Source of the DNA: Hyphomonas sp.
Lineage (GTDB): Bacteria; Pseudomonadota; Alphaproteobacteria; Caulobacterales; Hyphomonadaceae
Length of the DNA: 64,000 bases
Reading direction: 5' to 3'
Assembly: GCA_017792365.1 (NCBI GenBank)
Contig: CP051229.1
Location: 3,161,725-3,225,724, forward strand
The stretch's first letter is position 1. Each line of letters begins with the position of its first letter. A program made the position numbers and the translations under genes. This document shows positions 27,309 to 35,761 of this stretch, piece by piece. Under the pieces are notes generated by a model. It had not been told where the DNA came from. It saw only the letters and a program-made list of their open reading frames with translations, and ran no database searches.

Positions 27309-28172
27309 TTAGACCTTGATCTCGGAGAGTGCTTCTTCGAGCTGCGTGAAGGTCGGCTGGTTGGCAGAGGGGATCTGGCCGCGGCCAATCTCGACCGAGA
27401 CCTGGGCGGCGTTGCCGTGGAGGTGGGCGACCAGCACGTCCTTGATGATCTTGTAGAACGCGCCTTCTTCATCCAGCACCTGGCCGAGACGCGCGGCGAA
27501 CGGGCCGACGAAGCCATAGGCGAGGAACACGCCGAGGAACGTGCCGACGAGCGCCGAGCCGATCAGCTTGCCGAGATATTCCGGCGGCTGCGAGATGGCG
27601 CCCATCGTCTTGATGATGCCGAGCACGGCCGCGACGATGCCGAGCGCGGGCAGGGCGTCGGCCATGTTCTGCAGGGCGTGCGCCGTGCTGTGCGCTTCGT
27701 GATGGTGTTTCTCGATCTGCTTTTCGATGACTTCCTCGACCTGGTGAGGGTCTTCGAGGTTCATTGTCATCATGCGCAGCGTGTCGCAGATCAGGTCGGT
27801 GGCGAAATGGTCCTTCAGGATCTTCGGATACTGCTGGAAGATCTCCGACTCGGCGGGCGTTTCGATGTGCTTCTCGACCGCGACGACGCCCTTGGTCTTC
27901 ATCGTCTTGGTGAGCGCGAACAGCAGCGACAGGAGGTCGGTATAATCGCTCTTCTTCCACTTGGGACCCGCGAGGATCTTGCCGAAACCGCCCAACGTGG
28001 CGAGCACAGTCTTGAACGAGTTGCCGATCAGGAAGGCGCCGACGGCGGCGCCGAGGATCATCATGAGCTCGAACGGCGCGGCCTTGATGATGACGTCGAA
28101 ATGGCCGCCGGCGAGCATGAAGCCGCCGAACACCATGACAAAGACGACCACAACGCCGATGATCTGGAACAT
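27309..28172 (-). CDS. motA: Flagellar motor stator protein MotA
   Basis: A 287-residue proton-channel stator subunit with four membrane helices (about 1-20, 30-52, 168-190, 200-222). Conserved features are the N-terminal MFQIIGVVVVFVMVFGGFML, the cytoplasmic loop FPKIL-like QYPKILKDHFATDLICDTLR, and the channel prolines in MADALPALGIVAAVLGIIKTMGAI. It works with MotB, whose gene is not adjacent. Divergent from the exported protein at 28.3 kb. Confidence 0.95.
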   Translation of the reverse strand: MFQIIGVVVVFVMVFGGFMLAGGHFDVIIKAAPFELMMILGAAVGAFLIGNSFKTVLATLGGFGKILAGPKWKKSDYTDLLSLLFALTKTMKTKGVVAVEKHIETPAESEIFQQYPKILKDHFATDLICDTLRMMTMNLEDPHQVEEVIEKQIEKHHHEAHSTAHALQNMADALPALGIVAAVLGIIKTMGAISQPPEYLGKLIGSALVGTFLGVFLAYGFVGPFAARLGQVLDEEGAFYKIIKDVLVAHLHGNAAQVSVEIGRGQIPSANQPTFTQLEEALSEIKV

Positions 28173-28330
28173 AGACCCACACCCGATTTATCGGTTTTCT
28201 TGCGGCCCTTTATGCCTGATCAACCTTAATGTCCTGTTTCGGGATTCGCGGAAAAGAGATGAAGAAACTCGTAAGAAGGTATGAGTGTGAAGCGATCGTA
28301 ACCGGCCGGACCGGGAGCGAGGATCGATCG

Positions 28331-29323
28331 ATGCGGGGCCGCCTGTCGGCGCTGTTGTTGGCCGCGTTGACGCCGATGCTAAGCGGCGTTGCGCATGCGC
28401 AGGCGCCGGGCCGGGACCTGACGGGTGTGTGGACCATCCGCTCGATGACGCCGATGGAACGCGCGGATGGCGATGTCGGATTGGTCATCCCAGAGGACGA
28501 GGCGCTGCGCCGCGAAGGGCTTGCGGACGAGCGTGCGGAGGCCGCCAACGCGCGATCAGATCTCGACGATGACCTGCTGACCAGCGGTTCGACCGGCGGG
28601 CGCAACGCCTTCTGGTCTGACCCGGGAGACCGGCTGACGCGGATCGATGGTGAGGCCCGCTCATCGGCGATTGTCGAACCGGCAGACGGACGCATTCCCT
28701 TCATCGATCGCGAAGCAAGCACGCAGGCGGCGTTGTACATGCGGCGCGTCTATGCTGCGGGAGAGGGAGATATCGCGGGCATAGAGGACATCCCACAGCG
28801 CGCGCGGTGCCTGATCGGCTTTGGCAATACCGGCGGCCCGGCCATGGCGCCGGTGCCCTATAACAGCACCTACCAGTTCGTGCTGACTGACGATCACCTG
28901 ATGATCATGGTGGAGATGATCCACGACGTACGGATCGCGCCGATCTTTGCGACGAAGCGCGAGGCGCAGGCTGGTCACCGTCCTGACGTCATCAAGCCGT
29001 GGCTGGGCGACAGCGTGGCGTGGTGGGAGGAGGAAACATTGGTCGTCGAGACGATCAACGTCTATCCGCTGCAGACCGTCGAGAGCAGCATGCCGCTGTC
29101 GCCGGACGGCATGGTGACCGAGCGGTTCCGCCGCATGGACGAAGATGGGATCTATTACGCGTTCGAGGTCGATGACCCGGCGCATTATTCCAGCGTGTGG
29201 AAGGCTGAGCAGATGTTCCGGCCGGTGGGTGGAGATGTGCTGGAGTATGCCTGCCACGAGGGCAGCTATGCACGCGATGACCTGCTGGAGGCGGCGCGTC
29301 GCGAAGACCGCGCGGGCCAATAA
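28331..29323 (+). CDS. Conserved exported protein of unknown function
   Basis: A 330-residue protein with a signal peptide (MRGRLSALLLAALTPMLSGVAHAQ). The C-terminal half has features of a widespread uncharacterised alphaproteobacterial family: GDSVAWWEEETLVVETINV, a strand-rich middle, and YACHEGSYA near the end. The N-terminal third is acidic and variable. The ATG at 28331 is chosen because GGGAGCGAGG precedes it and the signal peptide begins there; an upstream ATG at 28229 would bury the signal. Periplasmic or outer-membrane associated; no function is inferred. Confidence 0.75.
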   Translation: MRGRLSALLLAALTPMLSGVAHAQAPGRDLTGVWTIRSMTPMERADGDVGLVIPEDEALRREGLADERAEAANARSDLDDDLLTSGSTGGRNAFWSDPGDRLTRIDGEARSSAIVEPADGRIPFIDREASTQAALYMRRVYAAGEGDIAGIEDIPQRARCLIGFGNTGGPAMAPVPYNSTYQFVLTDDHLMIMVEMIHDVRIAPIFATKREAQAGHRPDVIKPWLGDSVAWWEEETLVVETINVYPLQTVESSMPLSPDGMVTERFRRMDEDGIYYAFEVDDPAHYSSVWKAEQMFRPVGGDVLEYACHEGSYARDDLLEAARREDRAGQ

Positions 29324-29408
29324 GCGCCGCATTCTTGGCTGAGCCTGCAACTACGGGCGGATTGATCCGTTGCGTTGCGAGACACTCTGCCCCCAAGGGA
29401 GGACTTTC

Positions 29409-29969
29409 ATGAAACTGGCACTGAGCGCGGCTGCGTGCAGCCTGGCTCTCGCAGGCTGCAACGCCGAGGATGTTGTCGAACCTGTCACAATCGAGCCTGA
29501 GACCGTTCAGGCGCGGTTGACCGGCGTGGACGGAACCGACCATGGCACGGTGGAGCTCAGCACCTCGAAGTCGGGACGCGCGCTCCTCCGGGTGCAGGTG
29601 CAGGACATTCCGATGGGTTCGCACGGGTTCCATATTCACGAGACTGGCGTGTGCGATCCGGCGGGCGAATTTGAATCAGCCGGCGGACACTTGTCCGGCG
29701 GCGCGGCGCATGGCGTGCGGTCTGACGATGGCAAGCATATCGGCGACCTGCCCAATCTCTTTGTGCCGGCGAGCGGACGGCTGCGCGTGGAATTCTTTCT
29801 CGACGATGTGGCCATCGAGAACGGTCCGGCGCCGTTGCTGGACATGGATGGGGCGGCGTTTGTCATTCACGCCGTTGCGGACGACTACCAGACACAGCCC
29901 TCCGGCAATGCCGGCGCGCGCATCGCCTGCGGCGTGATCGAGCGCAAGCCGGAGTTTGAGATCGGGTAG
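29409..29969 (+). CDS. sodC: Cu/Zn superoxide dismutase lipoprotein
   Basis: A 186-residue secreted SOD. The signal ends LALAGC, a lipobox, so it is probably lipid-anchored. Copper/zinc ligands are visible: GFHIHETGVCD, SAGGHLSGGAAHG, GKHIGDLPNLFV and the late histidine in FVIHAVADDYQTQPSG. The conserved disulfide pair is GVCD and IACGVI, and the active-site arginine is GARIACG. The ATG at 29409 follows GGGAGGAC. It removes periplasmic superoxide; the cytochrome c' gene just downstream on the opposite strand fits an oxidative-stress setting. Confidence 0.93.
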   Translation: MKLALSAAACSLALAGCNAEDVVEPVTIEPETVQARLTGVDGTDHGTVELSTSKSGRALLRVQVQDIPMGSHGFHIHETGVCDPAGEFESAGGHLSGGAAHGVRSDDGKHIGDLPNLFVPASGRLRVEFFLDDVAIENGPAPLLDMDGAAFVIHAVADDYQTQPSGNAGARIACGVIERKPEFEIG

Positions 29970-29989
29970 ACCGCGGCGTGCGAAGCGGA

Positions 29990-30415
29990 TCAGGGATTGC
30001 GGAATTGCTGGTGGCAGGCTGTGCAGCCGGCCATCATGTCGCCGTTGGTGAAGACGAACTCTTCGGCGACCTGCGCCTCGATCGCGTCAGACTGCGTGAT
30101 CTTCGTGGCGTCGACCACCGCGCCGGCATGCATCAGCCAGTCGGATGAACCGGGCGGGCGATCGCCCTGCGTGAGCAGGTTGGCGCCGTCGATCACCTTC
30201 TGTGCTGCGGCCGCGAGCGCAGCCCAGTCCTCATCGGTCTCAGGGGGCGTCTGTTCGGCAGCGAAGAGGGCGTCAGAGCCCGGGATGATGTAGGCGTCGT
30301 GGACGTCGCGGGTGGTGGAGCTGGCGGTGATCGCCGGCGTCTGGGCGATCGCTACAGTCGCGGCGCAGGCGGCCAGTGCGCCGATGATGAGGCCGGGGAG
30401 AGTGGTTCGGGACAT
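29990..30415 (-). CDS. Cytochrome c'-like (class II) c-type cytochrome
   Basis: A 141-residue exported protein. After a signal peptide (GLIIGALAACAATVAIAQ) it is mostly helical, with a single heme-binding motif CTACH close to the C-terminus followed by QQFR. A C-terminal CxxCH plus FR is the class II cytochrome c layout. Cytochromes c' bind NO and other gases. AGAGGAAGC sits right before the ATG at 30415. Tail-to-tail with sodC. Confidence 0.85.
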   Translation of the reverse strand: MSRTTLPGLIIGALAACAATVAIAQTPAITASSTTRDVHDAYIIPGSDALFAAEQTPPETDEDWAALAAAAQKVIDGANLLTQGDRPPGSSDWLMHAGAVVDATKITQSDAIEAQVAEEFVFTNGDMMAGCTACHQQFRNP

Positions 30416-30518
30416 TGCTTCCTCTGGTCGGGACGGAACAGGCTGGTGTGCTAGCACGGGCCAGCCGCACGTGCCGACACGCGGATGCAGTTGCCTCGAG
30501 TCTAGCGTCGCCGGGCTG

Positions 30519-31577
30519 CTAGAGCCCGTAGGCCGCCGCCATGTCGGGGTCTTTCGCGGCGACCTGCTTGGCGAGGTCGACGATGACCTTGGCCTGTTTC
30601 CAGGTGGCGTCGTCCTGCATCTTGCCGTCCAGCATGGCGACGCCCGAGCCGTCGGGCATGGCTTCGAGGATGCGGAGCGCGAACTTCACCTCGTCGACTT
30701 CCGGCGAGAAGACGCGCTTGGCGATGTCGATCTGGTTGGGGTGCAGCGACCACGTGCCGACGCAGCCCATCAGGAAGACGTTCTTGAACTGCTGTTCGCA
30801 GGCCGCGAGGTCCTTGATGTCGCCGAACGGGCCGTAGAACGGCTTGATGCCGGCCTGCACGCAGGCGTCGACCATCTTGGCGACCGTGTAGTGCCACGGG
30901 TCCTGCTGGGCGGTGGCGCGCGGCGTGGTCTCGTCAGCATGCGGGTCTTCGATGACGCGGTACATCGGGTGGCCGCCGCCGACGCGTGTCGTCTTCATGG
31001 CGCGGTTGGCGGCGAGATCCGCCGGACCAAGCGAGATGCCCTGCATGCGCGGCGAGGCGAGGCAGATTTCCTCGACGAGGGCGACGCCCTGAGCGGTTTC
31101 GAGAATGGCGTGGAAGAGGATGGGGCGCTTGACGCCGGCCTTGGCTTCGAGCTGGGCGACGAGCTGGTCGGCGAAGTGGATATCCCACGGGCCCTCGACC
31201 TTCGGCAGCATGATGACGTCGTAGGCGTCGCCCGCCTTGGTGACGATCTCGGTGACGTCATCGAGGAACCATGGGCTGTTCAGCGGATTGACGCGGGTCC
31301 AGAGGCCCGTGCCGAGGGTCTTCCAGTCGCACATCGTGGCCATTTCAATGGCGCCGGCGCGGGCCGCTTCCTTGGCGTCGGACGGGATGGCGTCTTCGAG
31401 GTTGGCGAGGATGACGTCGGCCTTGGCGGCCATGTCTGGCGTCTTGGAGCGGACCTTTTCGTTATGGCCCGGCACGAAGTGGATCATGCGCTCGAGCTTG
31501 ACCGGCAGCTCGCGATAGGGATCGGGCGCGCCGATGGCGAGGGGCTTGAAGAACTGGCGTGGGGTTTTGGTGCTCAT
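30519..31577 (-). CDS. mcl1: L-malyl-CoA / beta-methylmalyl-CoA lyase
   Basis: A 352-residue HpcH/HpaI-CitE family aldolase. The family blocks [22 protein letters not shown]-like [52 protein letters not shown] and [14 protein letters not shown] are intact, including the metal-binding Glu/Asp pair. It closely follows the Mcl1 type, which cleaves malyl-CoA to acetyl-CoA and glyoxylate and acts on beta-methylmalyl-CoA in the ethylmalonyl-CoA pathway. No other pathway gene is in the window. A generic CoA-ester lyase is the alternative. Confidence 0.85.
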   Translation of the reverse strand: MSTKTPRQFFKPLAIGAPDPYRELPVKLERMIHFVPGHNEKVRSKTPDMAAKADVILANLEDAIPSDAKEAARAGAIEMATMCDWKTLGTGLWTRVNPLNSPWFLDDVTEIVTKAGDAYDVIMLPKVEGPWDIHFADQLVAQLEAKAGVKRPILFHAILETAQGVALVEEICLASPRMQGISLGPADLAANRAMKTTRVGGGHPMYRVIEDPHADETTPRATAQQDPWHYTVAKMVDACVQAGIKPFYGPFGDIKDLAACEQQFKNVFLMGCVGTWSLHPNQIDIAKRVFSPEVDEVKFALRILEAMPDGSGVAMLDGKMQDDATWKQAKVIVDLAKQVAAKDPDMAAAYGL

Positions 31578-31638
31578 GTGTCTCGCCCTGCAAAGTTTGT
31601 GCGCTCGCGAAGGTGTTTGGCGCAGGGGGATGAGGGGA

Positions 31639-32406
31639 TCAAGGGGGCGAGCGCCTTTGGCGACGACGAGTCACGAAGATGTAGCCGAGTAAGCCAACCG
31701 GCGCCGAGAGGAGGACCAAAGCCGGAATGATTCTGGCGAGAGTGTTGCTGGTCTGTGCGTCCTCATCGACCGATGGCGGGCCAAACAGCGCTGCGGTGAT
31801 CCGCTGAGAACCGCCGAATACGATGATCTGGGCCCACCGGCCGGATCGAGCAAGTGGTCCGGGTTCAAAGTCAGTATCAGGCGGGCGAGGGACGAAGACG
31901 ACCGATTCGAACTTGTTCTCGCCGCGATCGTACAGGTCGGTCGTGAACCATTGAGTTTCCGCCGGCCGATCTAGCCAGTCCTTGTCGGCCAATTGCCCCA
32001 CCACAATTCGGTTGAGCCGAGGTTGAAGGTTTTCATCCCAGATGTCGAAACCAGGGCTGATTACGATGTGGCTGTGCGGGAATGAGCCGTGGAGCACGCG
32101 CTTTACTCGGTAGGCAAAGTCCGCGGTGCGTTCACAACTCGTGTAGAATGGGTTTTCGACTTCCTCTCCGGCGACAATGCGCTCGGGTATCATTCGCTCG
32201 CGTTCCGCGTGCTCCTGCGGTGAATCCGTCCAGTAGACCGGGACGATCACTTCCAGTTCGAGGACCACCTCGTCTGGCGCGAGTTCCTCAGGCGGGGAGT
32301 TCCAGAAGATCGGGATGCGGGCCGGTATCCACATGCAGGCATCAGCTGGTGCACCAAGCATGAAGGCGAAGAGCGTTGCGGCGAATACTCTGCCAATAAA
32401 TCGCAT
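31639..32406 (-). CDS. Hypothetical protein with signal peptide and C-terminal membrane anchor
   Basis: A 255-residue protein, family not recognised. There is a signal peptide at the N-terminus ([17 protein letters not shown]), an extracytoplasmic domain rich in Trp, Pro and acidic residues, and one C-terminal membrane helix (about 226-246, [19 protein letters not shown]) closed by RRRQRR. That topology is of a single-pass anchored periplasmic protein. No PEP-CTERM or LPXTG motif is present before the helix. It is transcribed towards mcl1, 62 bases upstream of it; co-transcription is uncertain. Confidence 0.65.
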   Translation of the reverse strand: MRFIGRVFAATLFAFMLGAPADACMWIPARIPIFWNSPPEELAPDEVVLELEVIVPVYWTDSPQEHAERERMIPERIVAGEEVENPFYTSCERTADFAYRVKRVLHGSFPHSHIVISPGFDIWDENLQPRLNRIVVGQLADKDWLDRPAETQWFTTDLYDRGENKFESVVFVPRPPDTDFEPGPLARSGRWAQIIVFGGSQRITAALFGPPSVDEDAQTSNTLARIIPALVLLSAPVGLLGYIFVTRRRQRRSPP

Positions 32407-32533
32407 GGTGCGTCCCTGACCGTAGGGGTCAATTTAGACTATTCGCGATTGGGTGTCGCGTTTTCCACCTCCCGCGCATTTGGGGTGGAGGACTTTTTCG
32501 TGCTGCCGGTTGTGGGCGCTGGTCTCTGTTTCC

Positions 32534-32653
32534 GCATCCCCCGCGCAGGCGGGGGTCTGGTTGGCGAACGTCGGGTCGCCTTGTGTTGGACATTGTCGAA
32601 GGCGCTGGCGCGCCTGACTGGATCCCCGCCTGCGCGGGGAATGCGGGTTGAGG
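32534..32653 (+). repeat. Composite hairpin repeat, complete copy
   Basis: GCATCCCCCGCGCAGGC... with palindrome CCCCCGCGCAGGCGGGGG (32538-32555), TCTGGTTGGCG, the small hairpin AAGGCGCTGGCGCGCC, palindrome CCCCGCCTGCGCGGGG (32624-32639) and tail ATGCGGGTTGAGG. It is nearly the same as the copy at 20.1 kb. It occupies a third of the 378-base gap between two genes; the rest of that gap shows nothing I can name. Confidence 0.75.
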
Positions 32654-32784
32654 GGATTGTGCGGTCACTCGACGCTGATCTTCGCGAAGGGACGTTCGGA
32701 TCATCCTGTATGCCGTGTTCGTCGGCGCGGTGGAGATCCGGATGGGGGCTGGCGGCGTAGACCTTTCAGACACGGAGACAGTCG

Positions 32785-33363
32785 ATGAGGATCCTATTGA
32801 TCGCCGCGAGCGCCCTGTTCGCCACCGGTTGCGCCACTGCCGGGGTTGAAGAGCCGGCATACACCAGCGTCATGGCTGAGGATTCGTTTGAGGTTCGCGC
32901 GTACGAACCGATGATCCTTGCGGAGACGGTCGTGGATGGCGAAGCGGTGGACTCGCGCATGGACGGGTTTTCGCCGCTGGTCGACTATATCTTCGCCAAG
33001 GGCCGGGACGGCGACAAGATCGCCATGACCGCGCCGGTCACCCAGGAAAAGAGCAGCGACGGCTGGATCGTCGGGTTCACCATGCCGGCTGGTTACAACA
33101 TACAGACGCTGCCGCAGCCGGTGGACGAGGACGTCAAGCTGGTGGAACGGCCGGGCCGCAAGATGGCGGTCGTGTCCTATTCCGGCTTTGCAGGTGAGGA
33201 CCGGATGCGCGAGAAGGAGCGGGAGCTGATGGCGCGGGTGCAGACCGCTGGCCTGGAGCCGGTCGGCGAGGTTGTGCACGCCTTCTACGACCCGCCCTGG
33301 ACGCTGCCCTTCATGCGCCGCAACGAGGTGATGATCGAGGTGCGCGGCTCTACTTCACGCTGA
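32785..33363 (+). CDS. SOUL-family heme-binding lipoprotein
   Basis: A 192-residue protein. The signal sequence ends LFATGC, a lipobox. The rest is a SOUL domain: SFEVRAYEPMILAETVVDG at the start, PLVDYIFAKGRDGDKIAMTAPVT in the core, and YDPPWTLPFMRRNEVMIEV at the end, the usual family hallmarks. SOUL/HBP proteins bind heme or tetrapyrroles, and bacterial members are little studied. The last 14 bases overlap the convergent exported protein gene. Confidence 0.9.
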   Translation: MRILLIAASALFATGCATAGVEEPAYTSVMAEDSFEVRAYEPMILAETVVDGEAVDSRMDGFSPLVDYIFAKGRDGDKIAMTAPVTQEKSSDGWIVGFTMPAGYNIQTLPQPVDEDVKLVERPGRKMAVVSYSGFAGEDRMREKERELMARVQTAGLEPVGEVVHAFYDPPWTLPFMRRNEVMIEVRGSTSR

Positions 33364-33862
33364 TCGTCGCGTAGGCGACTTTGGGGTCGTCCTGCACGCC
33401 TTGTTCGCCGGCGGGGCGGCCGAGGCCGAAGGGGTTGGGGCCGATATAGACCTGATAGTCGCCCGGGCGGATGGGGGTGAAGGTGAAGGAGGCTTCGCCT
33501 TTTTCGTCTAGCTCGATGGCGCGGAAGCTCATGCCCTGCAGGTGAATCTCGATGTCGCTGACCGTGAGGATGCGGAGGTGGATGTTGGCGAGAAATTCAT
33601 TGAGCTCAATGCGGCGGGCGAACGGATTGCCTTGGGCATCCTCGCCTTCGCCGTCGGATGAAAAGGTGAGGCGGTAATAATCGCCTGTGGTGAGGTTGAT
33701 CTGGTTGGTCGACAGGACGGGTACGCCCTCGGGGCCGGTCGTGATGTCGATGCGGACGTCCTGTGGGGGATAGGCGGCGAGGTTGCCGCCCACCTGGGCC
33801 GCCGCGGGGAGTGCTAGCGCAATGGCGGCGAAGAGCGGGGCGAAGAATTGGAGAGAGCGCAT
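33350..33862 (-). CDS. Exported hypothetical protein
   Basis: A 170-residue protein with a signal peptide (FFAPLFAAIALALPAAAQ). The mature part is beta-rich, with DYYRLTFSSDGEG and FTFTPIRPGDYQVYIG resembling a cupredoxin- or Ig-like fold. It lacks the Cys-Met-His set of a copper site, so a metal role is not supported. The ATG at 33862 is preferred over an upstream in-frame ATG because the signal peptide begins there. Convergent with the SOUL gene by 14 bases. Confidence 0.7.
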   Translation of the reverse strand: MRSLQFFAPLFAAIALALPAAAQVGGNLAAYPPQDVRIDITTGPEGVPVLSTNQINLTTGDYYRLTFSSDGEGEDAQGNPFARRIELNEFLANIHLRILTVSDIEIHLQGMSFRAIELDEKGEASFTFTPIRPGDYQVYIGPNPFGLGRPAGEQGVQDDPKVAYATISVK

Positions 33863-33915
33863 GGAGGATCCTGCGGATTGGATTGCAGGGGATGGTCGCA
33901 TCGCCACTTGCGCTT

Positions 33916-34016
33916 GTCATCCCGGAAGCGCGCTGCGCGATCCGGGATCCATTTCAGACGCTCGAGCTGGTTGAGGAATGGATCCCGCATCTCCGCTTCG
34001 CTGCGTGCGGGATGAC
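33916..34016. repeat. 101-base imperfect palindromic repeat
   Basis: Outer arms GTCATCCCGG (33916-33925) and GCGGGATGAC (34007-34016). Inner arms GGATCCATT / AATGGATCC flank a short centre, and each side carries its own small hairpin (GAAGCGCGCTGCGCGATCC; CTCCGCTTCGCTGCGTGCGG). It lies between two divergent genes. The same outer arms make the rpsA terminator. Confidence 0.7.
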
Positions 34017-34085
34017 AACCTGAGGAGTGCGGGACTTGGCCGGACGGGTGTGGCGTTGGATGCGGCTCGCTGGTAGACCGGCGGG

Positions 34086-34703
34086 ATGTTCTACGAACCT
34101 GCTTCCCGCGACAAGAATGTGCTGCCGCACGACCCGCTGAAGGCGATTGTCGCCCCGCGGCCGATCGGCTGGATTTCGACGGTGTCGAGCGACGGGGTGG
34201 CGAACCTGTCGCCCTACTCGTTCTTCAACGCGGTTTCATCGATGCCGGACATGGTGATGTTTTCATCCGCCGGCTGGAAGGATTCGGTCACCAATGCGAA
34301 GGCGACCAGAGAGTTCGTCTGCAATTATGTGAGCGAAGAGCTGGCGGCGGCGATGAACCAGTCGTCGGTGACGGCGCCCAGCGAAATCGACGAGTTCAGT
34401 TTCGCGCAACTGGAAAGGGCCGACTGCCGCCTCGTGAAGGCGCCGCGCGTTGCGGCTGCGCCGGCGGCGCTGGAATGCAGGGTGACGAAGATCGTGGAGC
34501 TGGATCGCGCGGACGGCACGAAGGGCGCGTACGTGATGGTGATCGGCGAGATTGTCGGCGTGCACATTCGCGATGAATTCATCACGCCTGATGGCCGGTT
34601 CGACGCCGCCAAGGCGCGGCCGGTCACGCGGATGGGGTATCGCGACTACGGCGCGCCGGGCGAAATCTTCGAGATGATCCGTCCGCCGGACTGGACCGGC
34701 TAG
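34086..34703 (+). CDS. Flavin reductase-like split-barrel protein
   Basis: A 205-residue FMN-binding split barrel of the flavin reductase family. The N-terminal LKAIVAPRPIGWISTVSSDG followed by NLSPYSFFNAVSSMPDMVMF is the diagnostic FMN-binding region, and EFVCNYV and the C-terminal MGYRDYGAPGEIFEMIRP also match. Members reduce flavins or act as flavin oxidoreductases; the substrate is unknown. No ring-hydroxylating partner is nearby. Confidence 0.88.
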   Translation: MFYEPASRDKNVLPHDPLKAIVAPRPIGWISTVSSDGVANLSPYSFFNAVSSMPDMVMFSSAGWKDSVTNAKATREFVCNYVSEELAAAMNQSSVTAPSEIDEFSFAQLERADCRLVKAPRVAAAPAALECRVTKIVELDRADGTKGAYVMVIGEIVGVHIRDEFITPDGRFDAAKARPVTRMGYRDYGAPGEIFEMIRPPDWTG

Positions 34704-34710
34704 ATCCGGA

Positions 34711-35136
34711 TCAGGCGACCCCCGGATCGCCTGCGGACGGTTTCGACATCCACGCAACGAACGCCGCCAGCGCGCCAAACGCCAGCGCCATGATGAAGAG
34801 CATGGGGCTTTCTTCGGCGCCCGCTTCGCTGCTCATCGGCGTGGCGATGCCGAGCACGGTGAGGTGAGCGACGATGGCGCCGAGGATCACGAGGAGGCTC
34901 AGCGCTGCGCCTTCAAATCTGCGTCCGATGACGAGGATGAGCGCCGCGACCAGCTCCAGCGCGCCGGTTAGGTATTTGAACCACGGGTCGATCCACGGCA
35001 GTTCCAGCCCCCACTGCGCGGCCGTGTTTGCTTCGATGATCTGGAAGATCGGCACGTCGCCGATGAATTTCTGCACGCCCATGAACGCCATGAATGCGGC
35101 GAGCACGTAGCCAAGTATCCGGATGGTCAGCGCCAT
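34711..35136 (-). CDS. DoxX-family membrane protein
   Basis: A 141-residue protein with four membrane helices (about 2-20, 50-68, 78-96, 112-130). The DoxX pattern LAAFMAFMGVQKFIGDV, LTGALELVAALILVIGRRFEG and a final short helix is clear. DoxX proteins are quinol-associated inner-membrane proteins of poorly known role. The ATG at 35136 has GAGGGAGGAAG before it; an upstream ATG at 35271 is rejected. Tail-to-tail with the flavin reductase gene, 7 bases apart. Confidence 0.85.
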   Translation of the reverse strand: MALTIRILGYVLAAFMAFMGVQKFIGDVPIFQIIEANTAAQWGLELPWIDPWFKYLTGALELVAALILVIGRRFEGAALSLLVILGAIVAHLTVLGIATPMSSEAGAEESPMLFIMALAFGALAAFVAWMSKPSAGDPGVA

Positions 35137-35247
35137 GACTTCCTCCCTCGGGCGACCGGCTTGAAAATCGGCCATCAGTCTGCGTTCGTCGGCGCTGTCG
35201 GGGAGGTTACAGCGGCGCTGAGTATATCGCGCTAGGAAGGGCGCTGT

Positions 35248-35279
35248 CATCCGGCAGGGGCGTTGGCCCACGCCGGATG
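35248..35279 (-). terminator. Possible hairpin terminator after trxA
   Basis: CATCCGGC (35248-35255) and GCCGGATG (35272-35279) form a perfect 8-base stem with further GC pairing inside. It lies 25 bases beyond the trxA stop on the minus strand and would end the long tsaE-to-trxA run. There is no T-run on either side, so it may only be an mRNA-stabilising stem. Confidence 0.4.
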
Positions 35280-35304
35280 AAAACGATGATCCTCACAGTC
35301 CCAG

Positions 35305-35629
35305 TCAGGCCGGAGTGGAATCCTCGACCCACTGGACAAGGCGCGACTTGTTCATGGCGCCAAGCTGGGTTGCGGTGACCTTGCCGTCACGGAAGATCAT
35401 GAACGTGGGCATGCCGCGCACGCCGAACCGTCCCGGCGTGATCGGGCTGTCATCGACGTTGAGCTTCACGACCTTGACCTTGTCAGCCATCTCGTTGGCG
35501 AGTTCCTCGAAATGGGGGGCGACCTGTTTGCACGGCGCGCACCATTCGGCCAGAAGTCGACAACCACGGGCTTGTCGGAACCCGGACTTCTTCTTCGAAA
35601 TTGTCGTCGTTGACTTCGATGACGGCCAT
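35305..35629 (-). CDS. trxA: Thioredoxin (two frame breaks)
   Basis: The complete thioredoxin can be reassembled from three frames: MAVIEVNDDNFEEEV, then GSDKPVVVDFW, then AEWCAPCKQVAPHFEELANE running into VKVVKLNVDDSP and VRGMPTFMIFRDGKV. A missing base near 35582 and another near 35550 explain both shifts. The redox site is WCAPC rather than the usual WCGPC. The cis-proline is in GMPTF. It is the last gene of the tsaE-amgK-murU-addB-addA-trxA run, a known alphaproteobacterial order. Confidence 0.85.
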
Positions 35630-35761
35630 TTGCGGCATCCTTCTTTCTGTAATTGCTTCTGCCTGACGGCTCAGCCTGCAAGGTAGGGTGTCATACGGCG
35701 AACGCTACCCCCGCGTTACTAAATCCAGTTTTGAGCGCACCAACACTCAATTTGACGGACA

